Origin: CBDBKE01 sp965218055
GTDB lineage: Bacteria; Acidobacteriota; Terriglobia; JAJPHL01; JAPKYU01
Assembly (NCBI GenBank): GCA_965218055.1
Contig: CBDCKA010000002.1
Location: 2,728,001 to 2,792,000 of the forward strand
DNA length: 64,000 bases
Reading direction: 5' to 3'
Every line of letters starts with the position of its first letter. Positions within the stretch are counted from its first letter, which is position 1. Shown one piece after another: positions 8,339 through 17,406 of this stretch. The translations under genes were made by a program, and so were the position numbers. A model generated the notes under the pieces. It made no database searches. It was not told the origin of the DNA and worked only from the letters and a program-made list of their open reading frames with translations.

Positions 8339-9694
8339 ATGCATCCGATCTTGATTCTGGCAATCGCCGTGGTGCTCATTTTCCTCCTGATCATCCGGCT
8401 GCGCGTGAACGCCTTCATTGCACTGATCACCGGCGCGCTGGTGGTAGGAGTCCTTTCGCCACGAGTCCCGTTAGCCGAAGCCATGAAGGAAGCCACGCGC
8501 ATTTTTGGGGAAACAGCCGGCAAAATCGGGATCGTCATTGCGCTGGCCGCAGTCATTGGACAGTGCCTGATGGAAAGCGGCGCCGCCGACAAGATTACGC
8601 GCCGCATTGTGGGGTTTCTGGGTGAGCGGTATTCTTCGCTGGCCCTTCTCGGCAGCGGCTACGTTCTGTCTATCCCCGTGTTCTTCGATACAGTTTTTTA
8701 TTTGCTGATCCCTTTGGCCCGCGCGATGCGGGTGCGGACGGGCAAGAACTACTTGCTGTACGTCATGTCGATCTGCGCGGGAGCTGCGGTGACCCATTCT
8801 CTGGTCCCGCCGACCCCCGGTCCGGTCGCCATGGCGGCGACTCTTCAGGTGGACCTGGGGTTGGTGATCCTGGTGGGGATTGCCGTGGCTCTACCCGCTT
8901 CCTTCGCCGGCTGGCTGTTTGCCAATTACATGGATCGTAAGATGCACGTGGAGTTTCGGGAGGCACCGGGGCTACGTATGGACGAGCTAAAGGAACTGGC
9001 CCTGAAACCGGAAAGCGAGCTGCCGGGGTTTCTGGTTTCCCTGCTTCCCATCGTGCTCCCCATCGTTTTCATCACCTCCAACACCGTGGTGAGCACCCTC
9101 GACAAGGGCAGCCCTTTGGCGCAGGTTGCAGCCTTCCTGGGGAATCCCAGTTTCGCGTTGTTGGTTTCCACAGCGATTGCCCTTTCCATCCTGGCCCATC
9201 AAAAGCGCTACTCACTGGCGCAGTTGGCCCGGCCTGTGGAAACCGCTTTGGCCAGCGGAGGAATTATCATTCTGATTACCAGTGCAGGAGGAGCCTTTGG
9301 CGGGATGCTGGTGATGGCAGGCGTGGGCGACTCGCTGAATCAACTCTCCGAGCATCTTGGACTCTCGATCCTGCTGCTGGCCTTCTTTCTGGCATCTCTG
9401 TTCAAGATTGCTCAGGGCTCGGGGACAGTGGCTATGATTACCACCGCGACCATTCTGGCCCCTTTGGTTCAGTCGTCCGCGTTGCCTTTCCATCCGGTCT
9501 ATGTCGTGATGGCGATCGGCGCAGGCTCCAAGATCGGCTCCTGGATGAATGACAGCGGCTTCTGGGTGGTGAAACAGATGTCCGGGCTGACGGAGGTGGA
9601 AAACCTGAAAACCTGGACGCTCATGTTGTCCATTATGGGCGTGGTGGCTTTCCTAGTGACCGCACTGTGCAGCTGGCTTTTCCCGCTTGTGTAG
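8339..9694 (+). CDS. GntP family gluconate:H+ symporter-like permease
   Basis: A 451-residue inner-membrane permease with about 12-14 hydrophobic segments across its length. The N-terminus (MHPILILAIAVVLIFLLI) and internal stretches such as VPPTPGPVAMAA, SKIGSWMNDSGFW and GSGTVAMITTATI are hallmark GntP family blocks, whose known members take up gluconate and related sugar acids. I start at ATG 8339 because GGAGG (8327-8331) lies 7 nt upstream; the TTG at 8333 is too close to it. The neighbouring convergent SDR and the TIM-barrel isomerase suggest uptake and oxidation/isomerisation of a sugar acid, but they are not in one operon with it. Substrate unproven. Confidence 0.88.
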   Translation: MHPILILAIAVVLIFLLIIRLRVNAFIALITGALVVGVLSPRVPLAEAMKEATRIFGETAGKIGIVIALAAVIGQCLMESGAADKITRRIVGFLGERYSSLALLGSGYVLSIPVFFDTVFYLLIPLARAMRVRTGKNYLLYVMSICAGAAVTHSLVPPTPGPVAMAATLQVDLGLVILVGIAVALPASFAGWLFANYMDRKMHVEFREAPGLRMDELKELALKPESELPGFLVSLLPIVLPIVFITSNTVVSTLDKGSPLAQVAAFLGNPSFALLVSTAIALSILAHQKRYSLAQLARPVETALASGGIIILITSAGGAFGGMLVMAGVGDSLNQLSEHLGLSILLLAFFLASLFKIAQGSGTVAMITTATILAPLVQSSALPFHPVYVVMAIGAGSKIGSWMNDSGFWVVKQMSGLTEVENLKTWTLMLSIMGVVAFLVTALCSWLFPLV

Positions 9695-9836
9695 TGGAAT
9701 TAGAGGGATGCTTTGGCGGAGAGAGGGAGTCGACAGAGCAGCTCGCGTATTCCACCGCGCGAACGTAAAGTTAAAGTTGAAGAGTCCCGCTCAAGTTATT
9801 CTTCATAAAACTACTTGCTAGCCTGAGCGAGTCCTA

Positions 9837-9858
9837 AAGCCCTTCCTCGCCAGGGCTT
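9837..9858 (-). terminator. Hairpin at the stop codon of the SDR gene
   Basis: Perfect 7-bp inverted repeat AAGCCCT/AGGGCTT with an 8-nt loop, between convergent gntP-like and SDR genes. The SDR stop codon lies in the stem. The following T-run is only TTT, so intrinsic termination is plausible but weak. Confidence 0.35.
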
Positions 9859-10627
9859 AGTGCAGGACTCTCCCCCCGTCGACATTAATAGATTGCCCCG
9901 TGATGTAGGCCGCATCCGCGCTGGCCAGAAAAGCCACCGTCTTGGCCACGTCTTCCGGCTCACCGCGCGGCCCCGATAGCCAGCTTACTGGGACAGGACT
10001 CGTCTCTGGCTCCTTTAGCAGATCCGTCTGATCAACAACAGTCTCTGTCAGGGATGTCTGAATCATTGCGGGACATACAGCGTTGACCGTGATCCGGTGA
10101 GGTGCCAACGCTTTTGAAGCTGCTTGGGTGATGCTGATGACCGCCGCTTTGCTGGCGCAGTATGGCGCCAGGAGCGGCCGCCCTTCCTTGCCGGCTACCG
10201 AGGAGATGTTAACGATTCGTCCCCCTTGCCCCCTGCGGGTCATCTCCCGAGCTGCTGCCTGGATGCCAAAAAGGACCCCCTTGGTGTTTACGGCGAAAAG
10301 CCGATCCCACTCTTCCTCTGTAGTATCGAGAAATGGTCGGACCGAGCCGGTAATCCCGGCGTTATTGACCATAATGTCTAACCGTCCTAGCGCTGCGATG
10401 GTCCGGGCCACGAGAGCATCCACCTGAGACCTGACCGCCGCATCGAAAGGTATGGCCAGGCCGCGACGACCCGAAGAGCAAACCTGGTTCGCGACAATTT
10501 TTGCCTGGGTCTCGTTGATGTCGGCAACGATTACATCCGCGCCGTTTCTCGCAAGCTCCAGAGCGATTGCGCGGCCAATGCCTTGACCCGCACCGGTTAC
10601 TATAGCTACTTTCTCCCGAGAACTCAT
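9857..10627 (-). CDS. Short-chain dehydrogenase/reductase (SDR)
   Basis: A 256-residue NAD(P)-dependent oxidoreductase of the classical SDR family. It shows the Rossmann motif TGAGQGIG near the start, an acidic residue after beta-2 (VIVADIN) suggesting NAD preference, NNAG, and the catalytic Ser-Tyr-Lys set (ISS...YCASK). The C-terminal AYITGQSINVDGG is typical of 3-oxoacyl-ACP reductase or sugar/polyol dehydrogenase members. I start at ATG 10627; a TTG at 10642 adds five residues. It is divergent from the sugar isomerase-like gene 100 bp away, so a shared promoter region and a role in the same sugar pathway are plausible. Substrate cannot be read from sequence. Confidence 0.88.
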   Translation of the reverse strand: MSSREKVAIVTGAGQGIGRAIALELARNGADVIVADINETQAKIVANQVCSSGRRGLAIPFDAAVRSQVDALVARTIAALGRLDIMVNNAGITGSVRPFLDTTEEEWDRLFAVNTKGVLFGIQAAAREMTRRGQGGRIVNISSVAGKEGRPLLAPYCASKAAVISITQAASKALAPHRITVNAVCPAMIQTSLTETVVDQTDLLKEPETSPVPVSWLSGPRGEPEDVAKTVAFLASADAAYITGQSINVDGGRVLH

Positions 10628-10731
10628 CTCAGGTACCCCCAACAGATTCAGGCCTCTCGCACAGAGGCGAAACGCTTACCCTTAGCCCACTCTGGTATCA
10701 TCCCATCTGCTGGCCGGCGGTGGAGAACAAA

Positions 10732-11595
10732 ATGATGAAGATGAAGTATTCCGTGGTCCTGGCTACCCTGGCTACGGACGGCGGGGACGTGTGGAAGAAG
10801 GCCCGAGAGGTGCTCGAAACGGTTGCGCACGCCGGCTTTGACGGCGTCGAGATCGATGCGGAACCGGATCGCATACCCCGTCAACGATACAAGGAGGTCA
10901 CCGAGATCGCGACCTCCCTGGGGCTGAAGATAGCCTCGCTGCTGGGTGCTTGGGGCGGCTCGCACGCGGGGGAGGACCGGGACCTGGCTTCGACTGACGA
11001 GGCCGTAAGAGCGAACGCCGTTGGCTATGCGAAGAAATGCGTCGAGCTGGCTGCTGACTTCGGTCGGCCAGTATTCGGAGTTGGCTGCTGCCCCTTCCGT
11101 CCTGTATACCCTTCCTGCCCAGCACCGCTCGAAGTGGTTCGGCGGAATTTCATCAAATCTGTTCAAGAAGTTGCTGAATGTGCAGCTCAAAAGCAGGTGC
11201 CCTTGGCATTGGAGGGCATCAATCGCTTCGAGGCATACCCCGGCTTCATGAATCACGTTTCCGATGTTGCGGGCGTGATCGATGAAGTTGGCGGGGACAA
11301 CCTTGGCGTGTTAGCCGACCTGTTCCACATCAACATTGAAGATGCGTCGGTGACCGATGCCCTCCTGCTCGCGGGCAGGAGACTGATGCACATCCACTTG
11401 TCCGATAGTAACCACATGGCACCCGGCACTGCGCATATTGACTTCCTACAGTTGATTCGAACGCTGCGAGGTATTGGTTATCAAGGTTACATGTCACTCA
11501 ATTGCATGCCGGTCAAACCGGACTGGAGGACCTTGCTCCAGAGATCCATTCGCTATATGAAGCAGTTGGAGGAAGCTTCTTTACCAGTTGTCTAA
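10732..11595 (+). CDS. Sugar phosphate isomerase/epimerase-like TIM-barrel protein
   Basis: A 287-residue xylose-isomerase-like (AP endonuclease 2 fold) protein. Characteristic elements are GFDGVEID in the first strands, the metal-binding glutamate in LALEGINRFE, the Asp-His pair in ADLFHINIED, the histidine block MHIHLSDSNH and the closing GYQGYMSL. The family binds a divalent metal and isomerises or epimerises keto sugars, or dehydrates inosose. I start at ATG 10732, 6 nt after GGTGGAG; a GTG at 10720 is an alternative. It overlaps the start of the Nramp-like carrier, so the two may be cotranscribed. Exact reaction unknown. Confidence 0.85.
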   Translation: MMKMKYSVVLATLATDGGDVWKKAREVLETVAHAGFDGVEIDAEPDRIPRQRYKEVTEIATSLGLKIASLLGAWGGSHAGEDRDLASTDEAVRANAVGYAKKCVELAADFGRPVFGVGCCPFRPVYPSCPAPLEVVRRNFIKSVQEVAECAAQKQVPLALEGINRFEAYPGFMNHVSDVAGVIDEVGGDNLGVLADLFHINIEDASVTDALLLAGRRLMHIHLSDSNHMAPGTAHIDFLQLIRTLRGIGYQGYMSLNCMPVKPDWRTLLQRSIRYMKQLEEASLPVV

Positions 11596-13066
11596 GAATG
11601 GACTTCAGTTCCCGGGTTTGGATACCCTAACCCGCGTGGAACAGCCCCGCCAGGCAGGCGTCCCCGTCGACCCCTACATCCTCTCGGAAGATGCCGTCCA
11701 AGAGCCACCGGGGTCGTTGGGAGGCGCCCTGCGCAAGATCGGTCCAGGCCTGATTCTGGCCGGGACCATCATCGGCGCCGGGGAGCTGATTGCCACCACC
11801 CACCTTGGTGCGAAGGTCGGATTTGCCCTGCTTTGGCTGGTGATCCTGAGTTGCTTCATCAAGGTCTTCCTGCAGCTCGAACTGGGGCGCTATGCCATTT
11901 CCACGGGCGAGACGACCCTCCGTGGCCTTCGTCGGCTACCGGGACCAAGCCACTTGCTGCCATGGTATTGGGTGCTGATTATTCTGGCGATGCAGGGGGC
12001 AACGGCCGCCATGATCGGGAGCATCGGCCAGGCGTTTCACATGGCCGTGCCCAGCGTTGCTCCGAAAATCGTTGAGCCGCTCGGCCTGGGCCACCGGCCC
12101 GAGTTGCCCTGGGCGGTCATGACCACGATTCTGGTTGTCATTCTGCTGGCGGTCGGCAGCTACCGTGTGGTCGAGCGGGTCACTACGCTTATGGTCGTCG
12201 CGTTCACCGTGATGACGGTGCTCTGTGTGGTGCTCCTGCCATGGGCCGGGCATTCCATTGGCTGGCGTGAGATTGGCTCAGGATTGCAGTTCCAGATCCC
12301 TCCGCATGCCGTCGGAGCGGCCTTCGCTATGTTTGGCATGATCGGAGCAGGGGCCGGTGACCTCATCGTCTATCCCTACTGGTGCATTGAAAAGGGCTAC
12401 GCGCGAAACATCGGTCCACATCGCGCGACGGAAGCATGGCTGCGTCGTGCCAAGGGATGGCTGCGCGTGATGCACCTGGACGCCTGGGTCAGTATGGGGG
12501 CCTACACGTTCGCGACGGTGGCGTTCTACTTCCTGGGCGCCGCGATCCTGCACAGCGACACGAGCGGTGGCGGCTTGCCGGGAACCGTCGCCGGTATGCT
12601 CCAGGCGCTCTCCCGCATGTATGTGCCGGTCCTGGGCGAGCGCATCGCCCTCTGGTTCATTGTGACCGGGGCCGTTGCCGTACTGTTCTCCACCTTGTTC
12701 GCCGGCACCGCCGCCAATTGCCGGACCCTTGCCGATTTCCTCGGGATCAGCAATTTCGTCCGCTTCGTTCGCCCGGAGGACCGAACCCAATTGGTGCGCC
12801 GGTTGTGCATCGGGCTCCCCTTTTTCGACCTGTTGCTTTTCATCTGGTTTCCTAATCCCGTACGCCTGGTCCTGATCGGAGGAATCGCCCAGGCGCTGTC
12901 ACTGCCCATCATCGCCGTCGCGGCCGTCTACCTGCGCTATCGGGTCACTGACCGGCGCCTCACCGCCGGCTTGCTGTGGGACATCTTTCTGTGGATAGCC
13001 ACGCTAGGAATGTTCATCGCAGCCACGTACGCGGTTTGGGACACCTACAAGAATCTGGTAGGTTAG
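11588..13066 (+). CDS. Nramp-family-like membrane transporter lacking the DPGN and MPH metal motifs
   Basis: A 492-residue membrane protein with about 11 transmembrane segments and the overall layout of Nramp (SLC11) carriers: KIGPGLILAGTIIGAGELIATT in helix 1 and GMIGAGAGDLIVYPYW in helix 6. In canonical Mn/Fe carriers helix 1 carries DPGN and helix 6 MPH; here these read GAGE and GAGAGD, so classical transition-metal coordination is missing. It probably belongs to a divergent Nramp-related group with another substrate. The start is TTG at 11588, which overlaps the upstream isomerase stop by 8 bp, and no in-frame ATG precedes the first helix. Family assignment is good; substrate is open. Confidence 0.78.
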   Translation: MSKNGLQFPGLDTLTRVEQPRQAGVPVDPYILSEDAVQEPPGSLGGALRKIGPGLILAGTIIGAGELIATTHLGAKVGFALLWLVILSCFIKVFLQLELGRYAISTGETTLRGLRRLPGPSHLLPWYWVLIILAMQGATAAMIGSIGQAFHMAVPSVAPKIVEPLGLGHRPELPWAVMTTILVVILLAVGSYRVVERVTTLMVVAFTVMTVLCVVLLPWAGHSIGWREIGSGLQFQIPPHAVGAAFAMFGMIGAGAGDLIVYPYWCIEKGYARNIGPHRATEAWLRRAKGWLRVMHLDAWVSMGAYTFATVAFYFLGAAILHSDTSGGGLPGTVAGMLQALSRMYVPVLGERIALWFIVTGAVAVLFSTLFAGTAANCRTLADFLGISNFVRFVRPEDRTQLVRRLCIGLPFFDLLLFIWFPNPVRLVLIGGIAQALSLPIIAVAAVYLRYRVTDRRLTAGLLWDIFLWIATLGMFIAATYAVWDTYKNLVG

Positions 13067-13155
13067 GAATAAGAAGTGGCAGGGTAACGGTATGCGTTGC
13101 CCTGAGAGCTGGTCTTGTGGGGTAGCGGGCCCTCAACCGCCGGCAGCGCCGGGGC

Positions 13156-14868
13156 TCATTGCCCCTTGCGGAGCCAGCTCGGCTGCGGGCCTGCCAGAAT
13201 TCTGCGTGTTTCTTCGACGAGATTGAGGAATTCCCGCCGCTGCTCTACCTTTTCAAACACAAGTGAGGGACGTTTGAAGTAAGCAGTCTCTTGTTTCCAA
13301 ATATCGCGAACAGCATTCCGGGCCGCTTCAACATGAACCGGCTTTCCTTCCCTGAGCAAGTAGACCGGATTTGCGTGAGCCCAAATCTCGGGCTCTTCGG
13401 GCTTGCTCGCGGCCTTTGCACGAGCGGCAATCCAAGAGCTCGCATCAATCGGCACGCTGTAACGTAGAGAAATCTCGGTGCTTCCCCCGTCCCCTGCTTT
13501 GGTCGCAACCACTTCTCCGTTGACCACGATTTCGACCTTTTCGATCGGACGGTAAAACACCGCCGTCGCGGTTCCTTCTACCGTGTAGCTCCCCTCACTC
13601 CATTCGAGAACGGCGCCCGACGAGTTGCCGTTGGCGGAAAACTCGAGCAATGGCCCATTGCTCAGGACAACGGCTCCCTGGCGGACTCCCTCCGCCCAGG
13701 CTTCGTAAGCAGAGTCGCCGGCGGCGGCTTTCACCAGGGCTCTTTCAGGGCCGAGTAAGGGGATCTGCCGCGGCCACGGGCCCGGGCGACCTTTCGATCT
13801 GGGATAGGGAAAGTATAGGGGTACCGGGAAGTCGCTTCCTGCCATGCCCACGACTCGAAATCCTGCATTGAGCAGCTGATACCACTTGTCGAGGGCTAGC
13901 TCGCCAAACTGGAACACTTCGACGAAGTCAATCGTATTCCGCGCCAGGTTTATCAACAATGTTGCGTGCGGTATGTCATCGCGGTAATTCAGTAAATGGG
14001 CGAACCCTGTAACAGCTCCCAGGCGTCGGCCCTCCTTAAAGAGGATGGTCGGAAACGGATACGCCTCAGGAGAGTTGGCAAGCTCGCTGCCGATACTTAG
14101 AGGCCGGATCATCTTCTCGGGACCCAAAAAAATAGTGTGTCCGTAGAAGGCGCTACGCGATTCGTGTCCCGAGCGAACAGAATAGCGCGGCGAACGAGCT
14201 TCCCCCTCGCGTCCATAGGCGTATTGGAGTGCGGCGTGCTGCTGGCGCTGCAACTCAAGAAAGTTTCCAACGGCGAGATCTTCCGCCTGGAGCCAACGCA
14301 GAAAAACGTTGTCGTCTTCCTTGCCTCGCATCAGATGAATATGGTCATCGGCAGCCAGCCACTTCTCTTGGCGGCCGGGCGCAATGGGTTCGAGCTTGGC
14401 GGTGATACGCCGCGTCTTTTCAGCTTCGAGAGAAAACTCCTCTACGACCGGTTTGTAAAAGAAACCGCGATAGACTTCCAAGCGATACTTCTCGGCAGCC
14501 GGAAGATCGAACGTCCCTCTACCCTCGAGCAGGATGAAATGCGATTCGTCGCTTGCCGTGACCTCCAGAGTCTTTGGCCGCTCACTACGATGCCAGATCC
14601 GTTCCCGGTAAAAGAAATCGAAACGCAGTGGAAGGTGGCATTCCACAGGGCTGAGTCGGAAAGGCTTGTCCGCCTTAAACAAATAGACACGTGCCGGAAC
14701 GACCTCCCCCGTGTCGGCCCGCTCGACTACGATTTCCAGATTGGCTGAAGCATCAGGTCGCAGCGACCGTTGCGCCTGCGCAAAGCCGATCAACAGTGCG
14801 GAACCCAGAAGCAGGACCGAAAGCAGAACTATGCGCGCCTGCCGCCAACGAGCGAAGGGAGTTTTCAT
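13156..14868 (-). CDS. Exported CehA/McbA-type metallohydrolase
   Basis: 570 residues from ATG 14868; the signal peptide covers about residues 12-33 (ends AQAQ), which favours this start over one at 14955. An N-terminal carboxypeptidase-regulatory-like beta domain (LEIVVERADTGEVVPARVYL) is followed by a PHP-like hydrolase domain with the metal motif DDHIHL (His176, His178), further His and Asp residues (GFAHLLNYRDD; GMAGSDFPVP), and a C-terminal beta domain. CehA/McbA proteins include carbaryl and other ester/amide hydrolases, but most are uncharacterised. It stands alone, converging on the Nramp-like gene. Confidence 0.75.
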   Translation of the reverse strand: MKTPFARWRQARIVLLSVLLLGSALLIGFAQAQRSLRPDASANLEIVVERADTGEVVPARVYLFKADKPFRLSPVECHLPLRFDFFYRERIWHRSERPKTLEVTASDESHFILLEGRGTFDLPAAEKYRLEVYRGFFYKPVVEEFSLEAEKTRRITAKLEPIAPGRQEKWLAADDHIHLMRGKEDDNVFLRWLQAEDLAVGNFLELQRQQHAALQYAYGREGEARSPRYSVRSGHESRSAFYGHTIFLGPEKMIRPLSIGSELANSPEAYPFPTILFKEGRRLGAVTGFAHLLNYRDDIPHATLLINLARNTIDFVEVFQFGELALDKWYQLLNAGFRVVGMAGSDFPVPLYFPYPRSKGRPGPWPRQIPLLGPERALVKAAAGDSAYEAWAEGVRQGAVVLSNGPLLEFSANGNSSGAVLEWSEGSYTVEGTATAVFYRPIEKVEIVVNGEVVATKAGDGGSTEISLRYSVPIDASSWIAARAKAASKPEEPEIWAHANPVYLLREGKPVHVEAARNAVRDIWKQETAYFKRPSLVFEKVEQRREFLNLVEETRRILAGPQPSWLRKGQ

Positions 14869-15052
14869 GTCAACGTGTACCTTTGTAGCTCCGCCCATGT
14901 TAGCTGTTCGGCCTCCTGCCTGGGCGATGGTACGCCTCCAGCCGCTGACACGCAATGATTTCGCGGCGTGAAAGAGGGGGCGGGCGGTTCGAGGCTCGCC
15001 GAGGCCCTGTTGTTGAACCGCTGGCTAAAACGTGGGAATCCCCGAATGGCAG

Positions 15053-15868
15053 TCACAGACCCAGCAAATTGGGCTCCAGTTTCTTATATCCCCTATCGTG
15101 AGCCCAAAGATCCAGCGGCGTCGTGGCCAGCTCATCTACGACTGGAACGGCCCGAGCGTCTTTTGTCAGATCGGTGGTCTTGATATAAGTCTTGCAAGAA
15201 TCGCAGGCTTCCACACGAACGTACTCAAATTGCTCTGTCGTGTAGACGGGCAACTGGTCGGAGCGGTCCTCTCCGCAAGCGGGGCAGAGAATTCGACGAT
15301 AGTCCCATTCCCCCGAGCAAAGCGAACAGATCAAGGAGCGCTTGGCCCCGTAGCTCTCCTCCCGTAGAACTCCAACCTGGGGCTTGTGTTTGCAGAACGG
15401 GCAGATCGTATCCTCATCCCCGGCCGAGGAAGGATCGGTTTGGGCGGCGAGGTATTCCGCATAGGGTTGTAGGAAGGCCCGCGCGAAGAATGCCTCGGTA
15501 TCATTTGCTTCAGCGGCCGGAAGTTCATCTCGTCTCCACCAGCGGCTGATCCGATCCTGCCATCGCGTTTGTTCCTCCCCAACCAGTGAGGCTGCTGCCT
15601 TCGCCAGCGGAGGCGGCCCGACCCGCTGAACCAAAGCAAGCAGGGAAGCGAACCGTGGGAACAGGGAGGCCGCATCCAGGCGGTCGAGCTGATTGGCGTC
15701 TGGGTTCCCGTTGGTCGGAATGCCATTGATGGATTCCAGGTAGCCGTAAAGGTCTTTTTGGAAGCAGGCAATTTCCCGATAGAACTGCAACAGTTCGGAG
15801 GCAAACGCGTGGGTTGCAGCCAGTTGCGCAGCCCGCTCAATCCGTTGATTCCAGGAAAATCTGGTCAT
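15053..15868 (-). CDS. fdhE: Formate dehydrogenase accessory protein FdhE
   Basis: A 271-residue cytoplasmic protein needed to make active respiratory formate dehydrogenase. Four rubredoxin-like CxxC pairs are visible in the C-terminal half (CPFC, CSLC, CPAC, CDSC), as in the FdhE family, and it ends in the typical PLDLWAHDRGYKKLEPNLLG block. It is the last gene of the fdn operon; its ATG overlaps the fdnI stop in an ATGA junction at 15865-15868, indicating translational coupling. Its presence with a Sec-containing catalytic subunit supports a complete, exported FDH-N system. Confidence 0.93.
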   Translation of the reverse strand: MTRFSWNQRIERAAQLAATHAFASELLQFYREIACFQKDLYGYLESINGIPTNGNPDANQLDRLDAASLFPRFASLLALVQRVGPPPLAKAAASLVGEEQTRWQDRISRWWRRDELPAAEANDTEAFFARAFLQPYAEYLAAQTDPSSAGDEDTICPFCKHKPQVGVLREESYGAKRSLICSLCSGEWDYRRILCPACGEDRSDQLPVYTTEQFEYVRVEACDSCKTYIKTTDLTKDARAVPVVDELATTPLDLWAHDRGYKKLEPNLLGL

Positions 15869-16521
15869 TTCTTCGCCGCCGAATCGTCCGTGATCTCATC
15901 CAGCCAGAGCCGGTGGTGCGTCCTTGCCCAGGTTTGGGAGACCTCACCCCTGATGATGGATGAGAATCCCTTTCGCACTACAGCCGTGCCCATGTAGACG
16001 TGAATGATGAATCCGCCGATGGTCAGCAGCGCGGCAATCACGTGGATGAGGATGGCCGCCTGTTGCAGCGCCCGCAGGCTCCAAGGAATATGTTCAGGAA
16101 ACCAGAGCACCACTCCAGACAGGAACAAGGCAATTCCGCCCCAGAACATCAGCCAGAAGAGCTGCTTCTGCCCGAAATTGAAGCGCCCGGCGGGCGGCAC
16201 GTTTTCATCCTCATTGCGGATGTAGTAGCGCAGGGCGCGGGCCCAAGCGCGATCGGGGTCCGAGGTTCTCATGTCGTCGCGCCACATGGCGTACATCCAC
16301 AACACGGTCAGGGTGAAGACGACGCCGGCAGCCGGATGCCAAATACGTGAGAAAGTCCCACCGCCCAGCAGTCCCGCCAGCCAGTAGAGATGCGGTGAAT
16401 AGAAAGCCAGCCCGGTGAGCAGCAGGTAAATGTAGCTGAGGCCGGCCACCCAGTGGACCACGCGCTCGGCAAACGTGTAGCGGAGAATCCGGCCATTCGG
16501 CAGCAACCTTCCGCTTTTCAT
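15865..16521 (-). CDS. fdnI: Formate dehydrogenase-N gamma subunit, cytochrome b556
   Basis: A 218-residue inner-membrane di-heme cytochrome b that takes electrons from the beta subunit and reduces quinone. Four hydrophobic segments are evident, with histidines in ERVVHWVAG, FSRIWHPAAG and ILIHVIAAL in positions expected for heme ligands. I start at ATG 16521 (MKSGRLLPNGRI), which overlaps the fdnH stop in an ATGA at 16518-16521; a longer reading frame upstream only duplicates fdnH sequence. The C-terminal VRGEVSQTWARTHH-type tail is typical of the family. Confidence 0.92.
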   Translation of the reverse strand: MKSGRLLPNGRILRYTFAERVVHWVAGLSYIYLLLTGLAFYSPHLYWLAGLLGGGTFSRIWHPAAGVVFTLTVLWMYAMWRDDMRTSDPDRAWARALRYYIRNEDENVPPAGRFNFGQKQLFWLMFWGGIALFLSGVVLWFPEHIPWSLRALQQAAILIHVIAALLTIGGFIIHVYMGTAVVRKGFSSIIRGEVSQTWARTHHRLWLDEITDDSAAKK

Positions 16522-17399
16522 GCTCCCTCTCCGGCTTTGGTGGCTGCTGATTCGTCTTTCACTTCCTTGGGCCCAAACCGGAGGTAGTGCAGCGCAGTTC
16601 CCAGAATGCCCCCGATCATGGCCAAACTGCCGAGCCATTTAAGCGGTACCTTCCAGAGCCAGACCGCCAGAGGGATGGTCGGGTTCTTGGGCAAACCGTA
16701 GGCTTCCAAGTTGTCCCCGTAAGCCAAAACCGTGATGACGTTGGTCCCGCCCACTCCAGCCGGATCGTACACGGCAGCGTGCTGGAACCCCTGGCTTTGC
16801 AGCTGAGCCGTGCGTTTGTTGGCCATCTCCAGCATCTGCGGCTTGGTGCCGAACTGCAGACAGCCGGTCGGGCAGGCCTTGATGCAGGCCGGCTCCAGGC
16901 CAACCGAGACACGGTCCACGCACAAGGTGCACTTGTAAACTGTTTTCGTCTCCTTCTTGAACTTTGGGATATTGAAGGGACAGCCGGTCATGCAGTAGCC
17001 GCAACCGATGCAATACTCCTGCTGAAAATCCACAATCCCGTTCACGTATTGCACGATGGCATTGGGCGCAGGGCAAGCCTTCAGGCAGCCGGGATCGGCG
17101 CAATGCATGCACTGGTCTTTGCGCATGAGCCAGTGCAAGGCGTCGTCTCGCTCATATTCCTTGAAGCGGATCAGGTTCCAGAAGTGGGGCGTCAGTTCTG
17201 GCAGCGTCTGATAGGTTCCCATCTGCACCGTAGTCTCCGCCGGCAAATCGTTCCACTCCTGGCAAGCCACCTCGCAGGCCTTGCACCCAATACAGGTGGT
17301 CGTGTCGATGTACTTGGTAACGGCGGGCGCCTGACGGATGGCGGGCGCCGGCGATGTGGAGGCGGAGATTTGTTTGAGTTCCAGGGTGTTTCCAGCCAT
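16518..17399 (-). CDS. fdnH: Formate dehydrogenase-N beta subunit, iron-sulfur
   Basis: A 293-residue electron-transfer subunit with four ferredoxin-type cysteine clusters: CIGCKACEVAC, CMHCADPGCLKAC, CIGCGYCMTGC, and the CTLC...CIKAC set. A single C-terminal membrane helix (about 250-275) anchors it at the periplasmic face next to the gamma subunit. It carries electrons from the molybdenum/selenium site to heme b. The ATG is 7 bp after the fdnG stop, and the end overlaps fdnI. The N-terminal 25 residues have no Tat signal, as expected for a subunit co-exported with FdnG. Confidence 0.94.
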   Translation of the reverse strand: MAGNTLELKQISASTSPAPAIRQAPAVTKYIDTTTCIGCKACEVACQEWNDLPAETTVQMGTYQTLPELTPHFWNLIRFKEYERDDALHWLMRKDQCMHCADPGCLKACPAPNAIVQYVNGIVDFQQEYCIGCGYCMTGCPFNIPKFKKETKTVYKCTLCVDRVSVGLEPACIKACPTGCLQFGTKPQMLEMANKRTAQLQSQGFQHAAVYDPAGVGGTNVITVLAYGDNLEAYGLPKNPTIPLAVWLWKVPLKWLGSLAMIGGILGTALHYLRFGPKEVKDESAATKAGEGA

Positions 17400-17406
17400 C
17401 GCTCGT

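Noticed and set aside
13067..13155. GC-rich inverted repeat between convergent Nramp-like and CehA-like genes as a terminator
   Set aside because: The best stem (CCGGC/GCCGG) is only 5 bp and no T-run follows on either strand.
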